A stretch of DNA of 64,000 nucleotides from SFEL01 sp963640685 (GCA_963640685.1 CAVIAA010000004.1:1-64000); one strand, 5' to 3'. Shown: positions 42,210-50,480, counted from the stretch's first letter. Notes: generated from the letters alone by a model not told the origin. Program-made: numbers and translations.

Positions 42210-42881
42210 TTACAGCTTTCTCGCCCGGTAATCCTCCATCGTTCGGGCAAACAGCTCCTTGGTTGTCGGCGGGGTGTAGCTTATCGAGTTTGCGCCCGCC
42301 TCGATCGTCCTTGCAATGCTCTCGGGCGTTGGCCCGCCGGTCGCGATTATCGGCACCGTCGGGAATTTTTTGCGTATCGTGCGTACCAGCTCCGGCGTTT
42401 GCGCCGCGGCGGATACGTTCAAAATCGATACCCCCGCATCCAGCCGCGCCTGAATATCGCTGTTTTCGCTCGGCACGGTCGCTATCACGGGTATGTCTAT
42501 TGCGGCGGCGATGTCGCGTATTATCTCGTTTGGCATGGGTGCGTTGACGACGACGCCATAGGCGCCCTGCGCCTCAGCGTCCCACGCGAGGCGAACCGAG
42601 CGCTGCCCGCCGGTCATTCCGCCGCCGACCCCGCAAAGCACCGGTATGCTGGAGGCCTGAATTATGGCGTGAGATATCGCCTGCTGCGGGGTAAAGGGGT
42701 ACACCGCCAGCACCGCGTCCGCGTTGCAGTTGCGTATTATCGCAATGTCGGTCGTAAATACCAGCGACTTTACCCGCCGGCCGAGCAGAACTATGCCGCT
42801 GCACTTCCATACCTCCTGCGGGAGCTTGATTATATGCGATCTAAGGTCGCCGGTTATATGCGGCAGATGCCGTTCTTCCAT
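42210..42881 (-). CDS. TIM-barrel protein of unknown function (annotated 'hydrolase' in relatives)
   Basis: 223 aa. A (beta/alpha)8-type pattern is visible: IAIIRNCNADAVLAVYPF, IPVLCGVGGG, AYGVVVNAP, IPVIATVPSEN, DAGVSILNVSAAA, VPIIATGGPTPESIARTIEAGANSISYTPP. The last segment resembles the standard phosphate-binding site of flavin/phosphate barrels, and the fold is near the ThiG/IGPS group. I do not recognise a specific enzyme. The ATG at 42881 is taken; 23 Lys/Arg-rich residues upstream look non-coding. Confidence 0.75.
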   Translation of the reverse strand: MEERHLPHITGDLRSHIIKLPQEVWKCSGIVLLGRRVKSLVFTTDIAIIRNCNADAVLAVYPFTPQQAISHAIIQASSIPVLCGVGGGMTGGQRSVRLAWDAEAQGAYGVVVNAPMPNEIIRDIAAAIDIPVIATVPSENSDIQARLDAGVSILNVSAAAQTPELVRTIRKKFPTVPIIATGGPTPESIARTIEAGANSISYTPPTTKELFARTMEDYRARKL

Positions 42882-43035
42882 GTTTTCAGTGCGCTCCTTC
42901 CTGTTTTGCTTCCTGCTTTTTTGCCTTTTGCTTTTACGAAATGCCTTCAAAAAAAATTATACACGGCGACCGCTCCCCTCTTCAAGCAAAAAGCATTATT
43001 TTTACGCTATCTTAACCCCTTCCCCCTTTGATATA

Positions 43036-43064
43036 TTGCAAAAAATGTTATAACATAATATAAA
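43036..43064 (+). promoter_or_regulatory. Promoter of the AraC-type regulator
   Basis: TTGCAA-17-TATAAA, 28 nt before the ATG. Confidence 0.5.
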
Positions 43065-43091
43065 TCATACAAACTGGCGGGGGAACGGGCT

Positions 43092-43928
43092 ATGGAGATG
43101 ATAAACAAGCGGGGATACCTGAGGGAGGATTTCAGGCTGTTCCATACGAGGGATCAGGTGGAGCTTGAATTGGGCTATCACTACCACGAGTTTGACAAAA
43201 TAGTCGTGTTCATGACCGGCAGCGTTACCTATGTCGTTGAGGGCAAGGCGTATTTTCTGAAGCCGTGGGATATACTTTTAGTTCCGCACAACCAGATACA
43301 CCGGCCGATAATCGACCCGAGCGAGCCGTATGAGCGCATAATACTCTGGATAAACGCGGATTATTTGCAGAAGAACTGCCTTGACGGCGACGACCTGCGC
43401 AGCTGCTTTACCGCGGCGGAGCAGAAGAGCTTTGGCCTGATACGCCCCGAGAGCGGGGACAGGGTGACACTCATGAAGCAGCTCAACACCGTTGAGTCCG
43501 CAATGGCCTCGCGCGAGTTTGGGCACGAGCTGCTGAGCCGAACGACGTTTTTGCAGTTTATGGTCGATCTCAACAGGATAGCGATAAAGGATCACACCTC
43601 AATGGTGCAGGAGGCGTTCCGCAGCGACCCGAAGCTGGAGGAGATAATCGCCTACGTAAACGCAAACCTCGACAAGGACCTGACGCTCGGCTCGATCGCC
43701 CGGCGGTTCTATATGAGCAAATCCTATCTGATGCATAAATTCAAGGAGATGACCGGTTACAGCGCACACAGGTACATTCAGCAGAAGCGGCTCATTCAGG
43801 CGGCGGAGCTCATAAAAGAGGGCGTGCCGGTGGTCGAAGCGGGTCAGCGCAGCGGCTACGGCGACTACTCCGCCTTCCTCCGCGCCTTCAAAAAGTTCTA
43901 CGGCGTCAATCCGAGCGATGTGGGGTAG
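43092..43928 (+). CDS. AraC-family transcriptional regulator
   Basis: 278 aa. An N-terminal cupin sensor domain (about 20-110; ELGYHYHEFDKIVVFMTGSVTYVVEGKAYFLKPWDILLVPHNQIHRP) is followed by two helix-turn-helix motifs at the C-terminus (LTLGSIARRFYMSKSYLMHKFKEMTGYSAHRYIQQKRL and VPVVEAGQRSGYGDYSAFLRAFKKFYGVNPSD). Ligand unknown. It lies between the divergent DUF1847/TIM-barrel genes and the AGCS symporter and may control either. GGGGGAACGGG before ATG. Confidence 0.93.
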   Translation: MEMINKRGYLREDFRLFHTRDQVELELGYHYHEFDKIVVFMTGSVTYVVEGKAYFLKPWDILLVPHNQIHRPIIDPSEPYERIILWINADYLQKNCLDGDDLRSCFTAAEQKSFGLIRPESGDRVTLMKQLNTVESAMASREFGHELLSRTTFLQFMVDLNRIAIKDHTSMVQEAFRSDPKLEEIIAYVNANLDKDLTLGSIARRFYMSKSYLMHKFKEMTGYSAHRYIQQKRLIQAAELIKEGVPVVEAGQRSGYGDYSAFLRAFKKFYGVNPSDVG

Positions 43929-43954
43929 TGTATGGGCAAGCCGATTTTTGGCGG

Positions 43955-43976
43955 AAGCCCCGCTAACCGGGCTTTA
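43955..43976 (+). terminator. Weak hairpin after the AraC gene
   Basis: AAGCCC/GGGCTT stem with an 8-nt loop and a short T run. Confidence 0.35.
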
Positions 43977-44239
43977 AGCTGATAAAGCTCCGGCATTCCT
44001 CCGCTTCCCGCCACCTTTATATTTGTTTCATTTCTTATTGATTGCCCTCCCTTTTGCAGCTTCCCCGCCCTTTTCCGTCAAAAAAATATCATAAGTTACA
44101 TAACCCCGTTAAGCAATTTATACGCCATTTTACGTCTATATACGCTCCTTTGCGGCGCGGATACTTCTGTGTCTGACATAAAAGCCGTAAATTCGGGAGG
44201 TTTTGAGAAAAATATTTGAATCTGCTGTGACTAAATGTA
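43977..44239. other. Non-coding gap upstream of the AGCS promoter
   Basis: About 260 bp, locally A+T-rich. I see no open frame with a ribosome site, no tRNA and no recognisable riboswitch core. Confidence 0.5.
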
Positions 44240-44268
44240 TTGACGGCTTATATAAATCGTGCTAAAAT
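44240..44268 (+). promoter_or_regulatory. Promoter of the AGCS symporter
   Basis: TTGACG-17-TAAAAT. The leader to the ATG at 44389 is about 115 nt and A-rich, without an obvious structured element; AAAGGGG is the ribosome site. Confidence 0.75.
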
Positions 44269-44388
44269 CTTAGCGTAAAGAATAGCTATATTTACATTTT
44301 TCTAACCTCAGATGAAGGGAACGCACTGCAAAGATTCAAAACCACTCAAAAAAACTCGAAAAGGATTAAATGTGAAAGGGGAAAATCT

Positions 44389-45795
44389 ATGGAGCTTCTG
44401 TTAAAGGTAAATTCCTTCCTTAACGGCGTCGTTTGGGGCTGGCCCTGCCTGATATTGCTGGTCGGCACCGGCGTGTACTACACATTCCGCACCGGCTTCG
44501 TTCAGTTCAGATGGTTCGGCTACATAATGAAGAACACCATCGGTAAGATATTTGAAAAGAAGGAGGCGGGGGAGGGCTCGGTAACGCCGTTTCAGGCGGT
44601 TTGCACCGCGCTTGCCGCAACCGTCGGAACCGGCAACATCGCGGGCGTGACGGGCGCTATCGCCCTCGGCGGCCCCGGCGCGGTGTTCTGGATGTGGGTA
44701 TCCGCGCTGTTCGGAATGTGCACCAAGTTCGCCGAGGTGACGCTGGCGATTCACTTCCGCGAGCGCAACGACAAGGGCGACTGGGTCGGCGGGCCGATGT
44801 ACTACATTTCAAAGGGACTCGGCAAGAGCTGGGCATGGCTCGGCATGCTGTTTGCACTGTTTGGAATGCTTGCGGCCTTCGGCATCGGCAACATGACCCA
44901 GATAAATTCCATCGTGACCTCGATTTCCGGCACAATAAACAGCTTTACGCCTGTCAATGAAAACACCGTTCACCTCGTCGTCGGCATAATAATCGCCGTT
45001 TTCAGCGCAATAGTGCTCATAGGCGGGCTGCAGCGAATCGGTCAGGTGACTGAAAAGCTGGTGCCGTTCATGGCGGTCGTGTACATCGTTTCGGCGCTTA
45101 TAATCTTCTTCAGCCATATCGGCAGCCTCGGCGCGGTGCTGCGCAGCATATTTGTCGGCGCGTTCACCCCCTCTGCAATAGTCGGCGGCGCTGCGGGCGT
45201 GGGTATTTCCGCGGCAATAAAGCGCGGCGTTTCCCGCGGCGTTTTCTCAAACGAGGCCGGCCTCGGCTCGGCTCCGATAGCCCACGCGGCGGCGGATACC
45301 GACTCTGCGGTTCGTCAGGGCTGCTTCGGGGTGTTTGAGGTGTTTGCGGATACCATCGTCATCTGCACGCTCACAGCCTTGGCTGTGCTGATGTCCGGCA
45401 CGCCGATAGAATACGGGCAGGCGGCCGGCGCGGATCTCACCATCGCGGCGTTTTCCACCACCTTCGGCAGGTTCGGCGGCGTGATAATCTCGGTCGGCAT
45501 AACCCTCTTTGCAACCTCGACCATACTTTCATGGTGTCTCTACGGCACGCGCTGCGCGGAGTTCGTGTTCCGCAGCACAAAGGTGATAAAGCCGTATCAG
45601 GTGCTGTTCTGCATAGTCATAGTCATAGGCGCGGTAACCGAGATGCAGCTGGTATGGGACATCGCGGACACCCTCAACGGCCTCATGGCGCTGCCCAACC
45701 TCGTCGGCCTGCTGGTGCTTTCTCCGCTGGTAATCCGCCTCTGCCGCGAATACTTCAACGGCGTCCGGCTTGGGCAGGGCAATGCTAAAAAGTAG
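44389..45795 (+). CDS. Alanine/glycine:cation symporter (AGCS) family protein
   Basis: 468 aa, about eleven membrane helices. The family signatures are clear: GTGVYYTFRTGFVQFR, the TVGTGNIAGVTGAIALGGPGAVFWMW substrate/Na+ region, GPMYYISKGLGK, and RGVFSNEAGLGSAPIAHAAADT. Imports alanine or glycine with Na+. Single-gene transcript with a strong promoter. Confidence 0.95.
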   Translation: MELLLKVNSFLNGVVWGWPCLILLVGTGVYYTFRTGFVQFRWFGYIMKNTIGKIFEKKEAGEGSVTPFQAVCTALAATVGTGNIAGVTGAIALGGPGAVFWMWVSALFGMCTKFAEVTLAIHFRERNDKGDWVGGPMYYISKGLGKSWAWLGMLFALFGMLAAFGIGNMTQINSIVTSISGTINSFTPVNENTVHLVVGIIIAVFSAIVLIGGLQRIGQVTEKLVPFMAVVYIVSALIIFFSHIGSLGAVLRSIFVGAFTPSAIVGGAAGVGISAAIKRGVSRGVFSNEAGLGSAPIAHAAADTDSAVRQGCFGVFEVFADTIVICTLTALAVLMSGTPIEYGQAAGADLTIAAFSTTFGRFGGVIISVGITLFATSTILSWCLYGTRCAEFVFRSTKVIKPYQVLFCIVIVIGAVTEMQLVWDIADTLNGLMALPNLVGLLVLSPLVIRLCREYFNGVRLGQGNAKK

Positions 45796-45845
45796 TACAG
45801 AATATAAAATATAACTTGATAGAAGAAAGATATATATGGAATAAT

Positions 45846-45875
45846 GCCGCCTTGGCGATGATAAGCCGGGGCGGC
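45846..45875 (+). terminator. Possible terminator of the AGCS gene
   Basis: GCCGCC/GGCGGC with inner TTGGC/AGCC pairing; short T run (GTTGATT). Confidence 0.35.
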
Positions 45876-45993
45876 GTTGATTGCACACAACAAAAAAGGG
45901 CCGTATTTCTACGATCCTTTTGTTTTTATTGGGAGAGAGTACTCTTTACTAATTGCAGTTGTTCCCTTTAGTTTTTTCACTTGTTCCAAAGCT

Positions 45994-48087
45994 CTACTCA
46001 TCTTCACTTTCTTCGTCGGAGCCTTCAGAAACAACAGAAATAGAAAATGTCGACTGGTCAACGCCGTATTCTTTTAAGAGATTGTCAATAAAGTGCATAA
46101 TGCCGGACGCAGAAAGATTAGCCTCTAGATAAATGCCTTCTTTTACATTCCATGGCAAGCGCATGCCATCAGGTGTTGTTGCTAAATGTGGATGCTTATT
46201 TTTCGTTGTATTGCAAGAGTATGTATGCGCTGCAAGCGTTTCCAACTTTCCAGGCATTTTTTTATCAAGCAGATTGATAACATCCAACAACATAAGAGCG
46301 TACTTATTTTGTCGGAAAGTTTCACCATCAAAACGGAAAGCAACCAGTTTTTTATTGGTAACCTTATCACAGTCATCAAGCGTAATTTTAGTCAGATATT
46401 CAAACTCGATTCTGTCATCAACAACCTTTTCAATTGGATAACGACTCATTACAATCGCCGCGAGGCGTTTGCTGCGGTTCTGAATATCTGCAATTGTCCA
46501 TGTCTCTTTATCCCAGACATCTTTATTAAGGATAACAGCCTTAGAGTTCTCTTTGATGATTTTTCTCTTTTCAGCGAAGCTCTTATTGGAAAGCTCTGAA
46601 TTATATCCGGTCACGGAGAGGTTGCCAAGGACATGCAGATAAGTCTCATGATCCTTCTCAGATATATAATGCCACTCAGCACTGAGCATCTGCGGCATAA
46701 TATGCTCTATGGTCAGAGTATCAATGACTAATGTTTCTTTGCCGTCGCCATTCTCAATATCTGTAAGTAGAAATTTGCACAGAGCACTGTTGCCGTATAC
46801 ATTAGCCTGATTCAAAGCTCGATCAAATTCCGCATCGAAAGGAACAGCATCTTTGGTAGCAAGAGTGTAAAAGAACTTGTTTATGGCCTCATAATACTTT
46901 TTCTTGTTTGAGGTAACTTTAAATACGCGACTATAAAGATAGATAAACATTCCGCGCAAACTGTTTGAAGGTATGCCGCATACCATGCGGCGTAGCAAAT
47001 AGGAAAGAATAAACTTCAGAACTTTATCAAGTGTGTTTGCATCTATAACGTCTTGCTCATAATCGTCGAAAATATGTAGCAGGAACGGGTAACATGTTGT
47101 CTGTTTTAATTGCCGCAGACTCCTGAGCGTTCTTCTGATAGAGGCAGGATATTTGGAGTCGTCATAAACAAACGCTCTAAAAATATCGGTGTAGTATTTG
47201 AGCTCCTTCAAACAGCTCTCCTGCGTATAACCATTGCTTTTGAAGAGCTGCACAAACTGTGCATATAGACGGTCGGTATTGACAGGAGCATTTGTTTTGT
47301 ACACGATATATTGCATGAAGAACATATTGATATTGGTATAATCATTGCTTTTCTTCAATGCTTTCTCAATGTACAGCCAATAATCCTCATACAGCGTCTC
47401 TTGGTTAGGAGCATTCATCAGCAGGAAGTTGCGTATCAGGTCAGCACTTGACAACTCAAGTCCGGTAGAGTTGATGCTTTCAAAAATAACCTGTGGGTCA
47501 TCTTCGCCCTTTTTCAGAGATATATAGACTATCTCTAAGAGTTCCAAAGCTCTGAGAACAGAACCGGCGCTGATGCCAGACTGCACCCATTTTTCAATAC
47601 GCTTGCGGCAAATATCGTAATTGAGCGCTATATGTCCCTCCGGGTCCAGCTCATCCTCTTTATCATTGAGTAAGGCGACAAACTGATCATTGTCCGACTT
47701 AATCGGTTTCAGCTTTACTTTGTATTCCTCGGCACAGTGTTTGTTGTGGAGATAGTCCTCCCGAATTTCGGCAACACAGTCGTCCTCACCATTTGCCGCA
47801 GCAACATCGGAGAGCGCTTTCAACAGTATCATCATGGTAGTCAGGCGCTGCTGCCCGTCGATGACAGTATAGGTTTGCAGCGAAAAGCTATGCTCCTTTG
47901 TGGACATAAAAACAATGGAGCCAAGAAAATGCTTATCGCCAGTATCTATTATGGTTTTGACATCATCCAAAAGGCAGTTACAATTTGCCTCCGACCAGTC
48001 ATAGTTGCGCTGGTAAACTGGAATCTGGAAAAGAACTTTGTTTGTTCCGATAAATTCGCGTAGCATCCATAGTTTGCCTGCATCCAT
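45994..48087 (-). CDS. DUF262/HNH (GmrSD-like) restriction-type protein
   Basis: 697 aa. N-terminal DUF262 domain with FQIPVYQRNYDWSEANC (14-37 region) and TVIDGQQRLTTMMILLKAL, the nucleotide-binding and ParB/GmrS-like motif. A helical middle follows. A DUF1524/GmrSD-C HNH-type region (LTIEHIMPQMLSAEWH, HVLGNLSVTGYNSELSNKSFAEKRKII) lies at about 475-545. A further 140-residue C-terminal domain ends in an acidic tail (SEGSDEESEDE). GmrSD proteins are type IV restriction enzymes against modified phage DNA. Base and codon use are visibly more A+T-rich than neighbouring genes and it abuts a tRNA-Ser cluster, so recent transfer is likely. Confidence 0.88.
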   Translation of the reverse strand: MDAGKLWMLREFIGTNKVLFQIPVYQRNYDWSEANCNCLLDDVKTIIDTGDKHFLGSIVFMSTKEHSFSLQTYTVIDGQQRLTTMMILLKALSDVAAANGEDDCVAEIREDYLHNKHCAEEYKVKLKPIKSDNDQFVALLNDKEDELDPEGHIALNYDICRKRIEKWVQSGISAGSVLRALELLEIVYISLKKGEDDPQVIFESINSTGLELSSADLIRNFLLMNAPNQETLYEDYWLYIEKALKKSNDYTNINMFFMQYIVYKTNAPVNTDRLYAQFVQLFKSNGYTQESCLKELKYYTDIFRAFVYDDSKYPASIRRTLRSLRQLKQTTCYPFLLHIFDDYEQDVIDANTLDKVLKFILSYLLRRMVCGIPSNSLRGMFIYLYSRVFKVTSNKKKYYEAINKFFYTLATKDAVPFDAEFDRALNQANVYGNSALCKFLLTDIENGDGKETLVIDTLTIEHIMPQMLSAEWHYISEKDHETYLHVLGNLSVTGYNSELSNKSFAEKRKIIKENSKAVILNKDVWDKETWTIADIQNRSKRLAAIVMSRYPIEKVVDDRIEFEYLTKITLDDCDKVTNKKLVAFRFDGETFRQNKYALMLLDVINLLDKKMPGKLETLAAHTYSCNTTKNKHPHLATTPDGMRLPWNVKEGIYLEANLSASGIMHFIDNLLKEYGVDQSTFSISVVSEGSDEESEDE

Positions 48088-48178
48088 ATTCCAATTTCCT
48101 CATTTTTTCAAGTTATTAAGATGTTATTTACAACGGAGTCCAGAAGAAATCTCCAATATATTTTGGCTTACATTTTGC

Positions 48179-48207
48179 ACTATATCATAAAAATCAGCTC
48201 GTTACAA
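48179..48207 (-). promoter_or_regulatory. Promoter of the DUF262 gene
   Basis: Minus-strand TTGTAA-17-TATAGT, about 90 nt upstream of the start; the leader is A+T-rich. Confidence 0.6.
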
Positions 48208-48358
48208 CATGTATTGCGTACATGTATCAATACAGCTGCTGCGTTGCATTAAAGCCACGTATGATTTAGTCGAATAGTTTGATTTAGCTGCTACCGGGCA
48301 TTACCCTATAAACCAATTGCGAAAGCACAATAAACAAAACAACTCGATAAAAGTAAAA

Positions 48359-48392
48359 ATGCCTGCTCCGAAAAGAACTCCGAGGCAGGCAT
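48359..48392 (-). terminator. tRNA-Ser locus terminator 4
   Basis: ATGCCTGC/GCAGGCAT stem with inner pairing; minus-strand T tract TTTTTACTTTT. Confidence 0.75.
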
Positions 48393-48435
48393 AATTCGTA
48401 AAAAAGCCCTGAAATCGAAGGATTTGAGCATAAAA

Positions 48436-48474
48436 AATAAGAACGGCCATTCTGTCAAAATAACCGTTCTTATT
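48436..48474 (-). terminator. tRNA-Ser locus terminator 3
   Basis: AATAAGAACGG/CCGTTCTTATT, 11 bp with a 17-nt loop; T tract on the minus strand. Directly follows a short tRNA-Ser 3' fragment (TGGCGGAG... at 48475-48487). Confidence 0.75.
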
Positions 48475-48483
48475 TGGCGGAGC

Positions 48484-48520
48484 AAGAAAAAAGGCCACCC
48501 TTCGGATGGTCTTTTTTCTT
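48484..48520 (-). terminator. tRNA-Ser locus terminator 2
   Basis: AAGAAAAAAGGCCACCC pairs with GGATGGTCTTTTTTCTT (G-T allowed) around TTC; directly downstream of the tRNA-Ser 3'-end copy at 48520-48540. Confidence 0.8.
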
Positions 48521-48654
48521 GGCGGAGAAGGAGGGATTCGCCCGGTGCGACTGGGGCAGTCGCACCGCCAGCCCGGGGAACTCGTAAACGATACACTGTA
48601 TCGTTTACGCCCCTACCGGGGACGACGTTCCCTTCGAATCCCCTCTTCCCTCCA
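48520..48654. mobile_element. Small palindromic element bearing a tRNA-Ser 3'-end copy
   Basis: The left 21 nt (48520-48540) are identical to the T arm, acceptor and CCA of the adjacent tRNA-Ser (48696-48716). The right end (about 48634-48654) is an imperfect inverted copy of the same sequence. Inside are a perfect 10-bp hairpin CGGTGCGACT/AGTCGCACCG (48543-48567) and a 27-bp palindrome (48583-48609). No coding capacity. It looks like a non-autonomous element or an attachment-site scar. Confidence 0.5.
48583..48609. repeat. 27-bp near-perfect palindrome
   Basis: CGTAAACGATACA-C-TGTATCGTTTACG: 13-bp perfect arms around a single base, inside the element above. The 1-nt centre favours a protein-binding or cruciform role over a simple RNA loop. 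Confidence 0.85.
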
Positions 48655-48664
48655 TCAGAAACAC

Positions 48665-48690
48665 AAAAGGACACCGGATGGTGTCCTTTT
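48665..48690 (-). terminator. Terminator of tRNA-Ser(GCT)
   Basis: AAAAGGACACC-GGAT-GGTGTCCTTTT, perfect 11-bp stem, 5 nt past the tRNA CCA. Confidence 0.9.
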
Positions 48691-48695
48691 GCATT

Positions 48696-48788
48696 TGGCG
48701 GAGAAGGAGGGATTCGAACCCTCGCGCCAGTCACCCCAGCCTACTCCCTTAGCAGGGGAGCCCCTTACAGCCTCTTGGGTACTTCTCC
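48696..48788 (-). tRNA. tRNA-Ser(GCT)
   Basis: Class II tRNA with acceptor GGAGAAG/CTTCTCC, anticodon stem CTCCC/GGGAG and loop CTGCTAA (anticodon GCT), a long variable arm, T loop TTCGAAT and encoded CCA. Confidence 0.95.
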
Positions 48789-48809
48789 ACGGCATTCGCT
48801 TTGTTGTTC

Positions 48810-48898
48810 TGGCGGAGAGAGAGGGATTCGAACCCCCGGTGCCTTGCGGCATCACCGGTTTTCAAGACCGGCTCCATAAACCACTCGGACATCTCTCC
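48810..48898 (-). tRNA. tRNA-Ser(TGA)
   Basis: Class II tRNA with acceptor GGAGAGA/TCTCTCC, anticodon stem CCGGT/ACCGG and loop CTTGAAA (anticodon TGA), variable arm GATGCCGC-AAGGCACC, T loop TTCGAAT, encoded CCA. First of the two co-oriented tRNA-Ser genes. Confidence 0.96.
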
Positions 48899-48951
48899 AT
48901 GTTTCAAGCCCCATAATTATAGCAAACGCCGCAGCCCATGTCAAGCCGCAG

Positions 48952-48981
48952 GTATAGTTTTTTTGCCGGGCGGGAATTACT
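48952..48981 (+). promoter_or_regulatory. Possible sigma-F-type promoter of spoIIQ
   Basis: GTATA, 15-bp spacer, then GGGAATTACT. This fits the forespore sigma-F pattern GYATA-N15-GGNRANANT with two -10 mismatches. It lies about 50 bp upstream of the start codon. Confidence 0.35.
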
Positions 48982-49033
48982 ACCCCTGCGGGCTGGTTTG
49001 CGCCCGCACTTTATAAAGGAGAAAAAGTATTAA

Positions 49034-49735
49034 ATGAAGGACAGAATACGGCAATTTTTAAACGGCTACGGCATATACGCCGTGCTGCTGCTCTCGGCGG
49101 CGATAGTTGGCATAACGGCGCTTACGACCTTCGGCAAAAAACAGCCGGAGCTTGGCGCAAGCCAAAGCGGGGCGCAAACGCTTGAGCAGGCGCTTTTGAC
49201 CGCGCCGACGCCGCGACCCACCCTGCTGCCATCGCCCACGCCAACGCCCAAAGCCGCGGTTATACCCGACATCACCCCCGCGCCAAACAAAACCGCAGCG
49301 CCAACCCCCGCGGCGCAGAAGCTCTCTGCCCCCGTTAAGGGCAAAATACAGTGGCGCTTTGCGGTGAATGAGCTCATTTACTCCAAAACGCTGGAGCAAT
49401 GGATGACCCACGGCGGGGTGGATATCACCTGCGCGCTGGGGGAGGAGGTAGTCTGCCCGCTCAACGGGCGGGTCGAGGAGATACGCTCTGACGACAGTCT
49501 CGGCACGCTGGTCAGAATAAGCCATAATGACGGCTTTGAAACGGTTTACGCCAACCTGCGCGAGGAGCCGCCGGTAAAGGCCGGTCAGCCGGTCGCAGCC
49601 GGTGAGGTCATAGGCTACGTCGGCGAAACGGCGGCGGCGGAGTGCGGCGAGGGGGCACACCTGCACCTTGAGGCGCATCAGGGCGGGCAGGCGATAGACC
49701 CCGAGGCGGCGTTTGAGCTTGCAGGGCAGCGTTAA
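49034..49735 (+). CDS. spoIIQ: SpoIIQ-like M23 metallopeptidase
   Basis: 233 aa. N-terminal membrane helix (about 13-32), a Pro/Thr-rich linker (60-95), then an M23/LytM domain. The segment NELIYSKTLEQWMTHGGVDITCALGEEVVCPLNGRVEEI matches clostridial SpoIIQ. Zinc ligands appear intact: His and Asp in HGGVD and HLHLE at the C-terminus. SpoIIQ sits in the forespore membrane and meets SpoIIIAH across the engulfing septum. AAAGGAG 12 nt before ATG. Generic cell-wall M23 peptidase is the alternative. Confidence 0.8.
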   Translation: MKDRIRQFLNGYGIYAVLLLSAAIVGITALTTFGKKQPELGASQSGAQTLEQALLTAPTPRPTLLPSPTPTPKAAVIPDITPAPNKTAAPTPAAQKLSAPVKGKIQWRFAVNELIYSKTLEQWMTHGGVDITCALGEEVVCPLNGRVEEIRSDDSLGTLVRISHNDGFETVYANLREEPPVKAGQPVAAGEVIGYVGETAAAECGEGAHLHLEAHQGGQAIDPEAAFELAGQR

Positions 49736-50340
49736 TCCGCGCTCACCCTTATGACCGCAACGGCGCCGGAGAATACCTCAACCTCCGCATCGCCGTTCGC
49801 CCACTCGTTGCTTATGCCGAGCGGAAAGGAATTTGTAAGCTGTGCGGAGTCTATCTGGTATTTCGCGTTGTGAATCGACACCGTGCTCTCGTCGCTGAGC
49901 GAAAGGACGGAAAAATGCCCCTTCTGCTGCGGCAGGGTGAGCTTGCCGCCGCACAAAACGTCTATTTTGCATTTCTCCCCGATTATCGCGGCCTTCGCCC
50001 TGGCCCTTGCGGCAAACAGCAGCGTTTGCAGGTTGCCGAGCAGGTGATCCGCCCTGCCGCCCAGCGCGCAGTACAGCGCAATGCTGTCGCACCCCTGCTC
50101 CAACGCGAACTTTACGGCGTACATGGTGTCGGTGTCGTCCTTTTCCTTTGGCAGGCGAATACAGGATACTCCCTTTGGCAGGGGGCCTGTGTACGAGTCA
50201 AAATCGCCGACTATAAGGTGCGGCGTAAGCCCTGCCCAGAGGGTATACAGCACCCCGCGGTCGCAGGCGATGAGCAGCTCGCATTTCCCCGCACCGGAGA
50301 GGGTGTCGTGCTCCCCGCCGGTTATTATATTGCAGCGCAT
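49732..50340 (-). CDS. thiN: Thiamine pyrophosphokinase
   Basis: 202 aa. Makes thiamine pyrophosphate from thiamine and ATP. LLIACDRGVLYTLWAGLTPHLIVGDFDSY (active-site Asp residues), RLPKEKDDTDTMYAVKFALEQGCDSIALYCALGGRADHLLGNLQTLL and the C-terminal thiamine-binding sheet TNSFPLGISNEWANGDAEVEV are diagnostic. The ATG at 50340 (second of two close ATGs) gives the best spacing from AAGGAG. The 3' end overlaps spoIIQ by 4 bp convergently. No TPP riboswitch seen upstream. Confidence 0.92.
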   Translation of the reverse strand: MRCNIITGGEHDTLSGAGKCELLIACDRGVLYTLWAGLTPHLIVGDFDSYTGPLPKGVSCIRLPKEKDDTDTMYAVKFALEQGCDSIALYCALGGRADHLLGNLQTLLFAARARAKAAIIGEKCKIDVLCGGKLTLPQQKGHFSVLSLSDESTVSIHNAKYQIDSAQLTNSFPLGISNEWANGDAEVEVFSGAVAVIRVSAD

Positions 50341-50480
50341 ATGCATTTCTCCTTCTTTATGTATAGGGCTCTTGTTTTTTATTTTATCACATATCAACTC
50401 TCTTCGATATAGCTGTTCCAAAAGGCCGACTTGTGTGGTATGCTGTTAGATATAATAACGCTATGGAGGTTTCAGCCCAA

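Noticed and set aside
44269..44388. Glycine or other riboswitch in the AGCS leader
   Set aside because: The leader is A-rich with no recognisable conserved aptamer core or expression-platform hairpin.
48541..48660. Third tRNA-Ser gene between the hairpins
   Set aside because: Only the 3' T arm and acceptor are present; there is no D arm, anticodon stem or matching 5' acceptor, and the interior is two hairpins.
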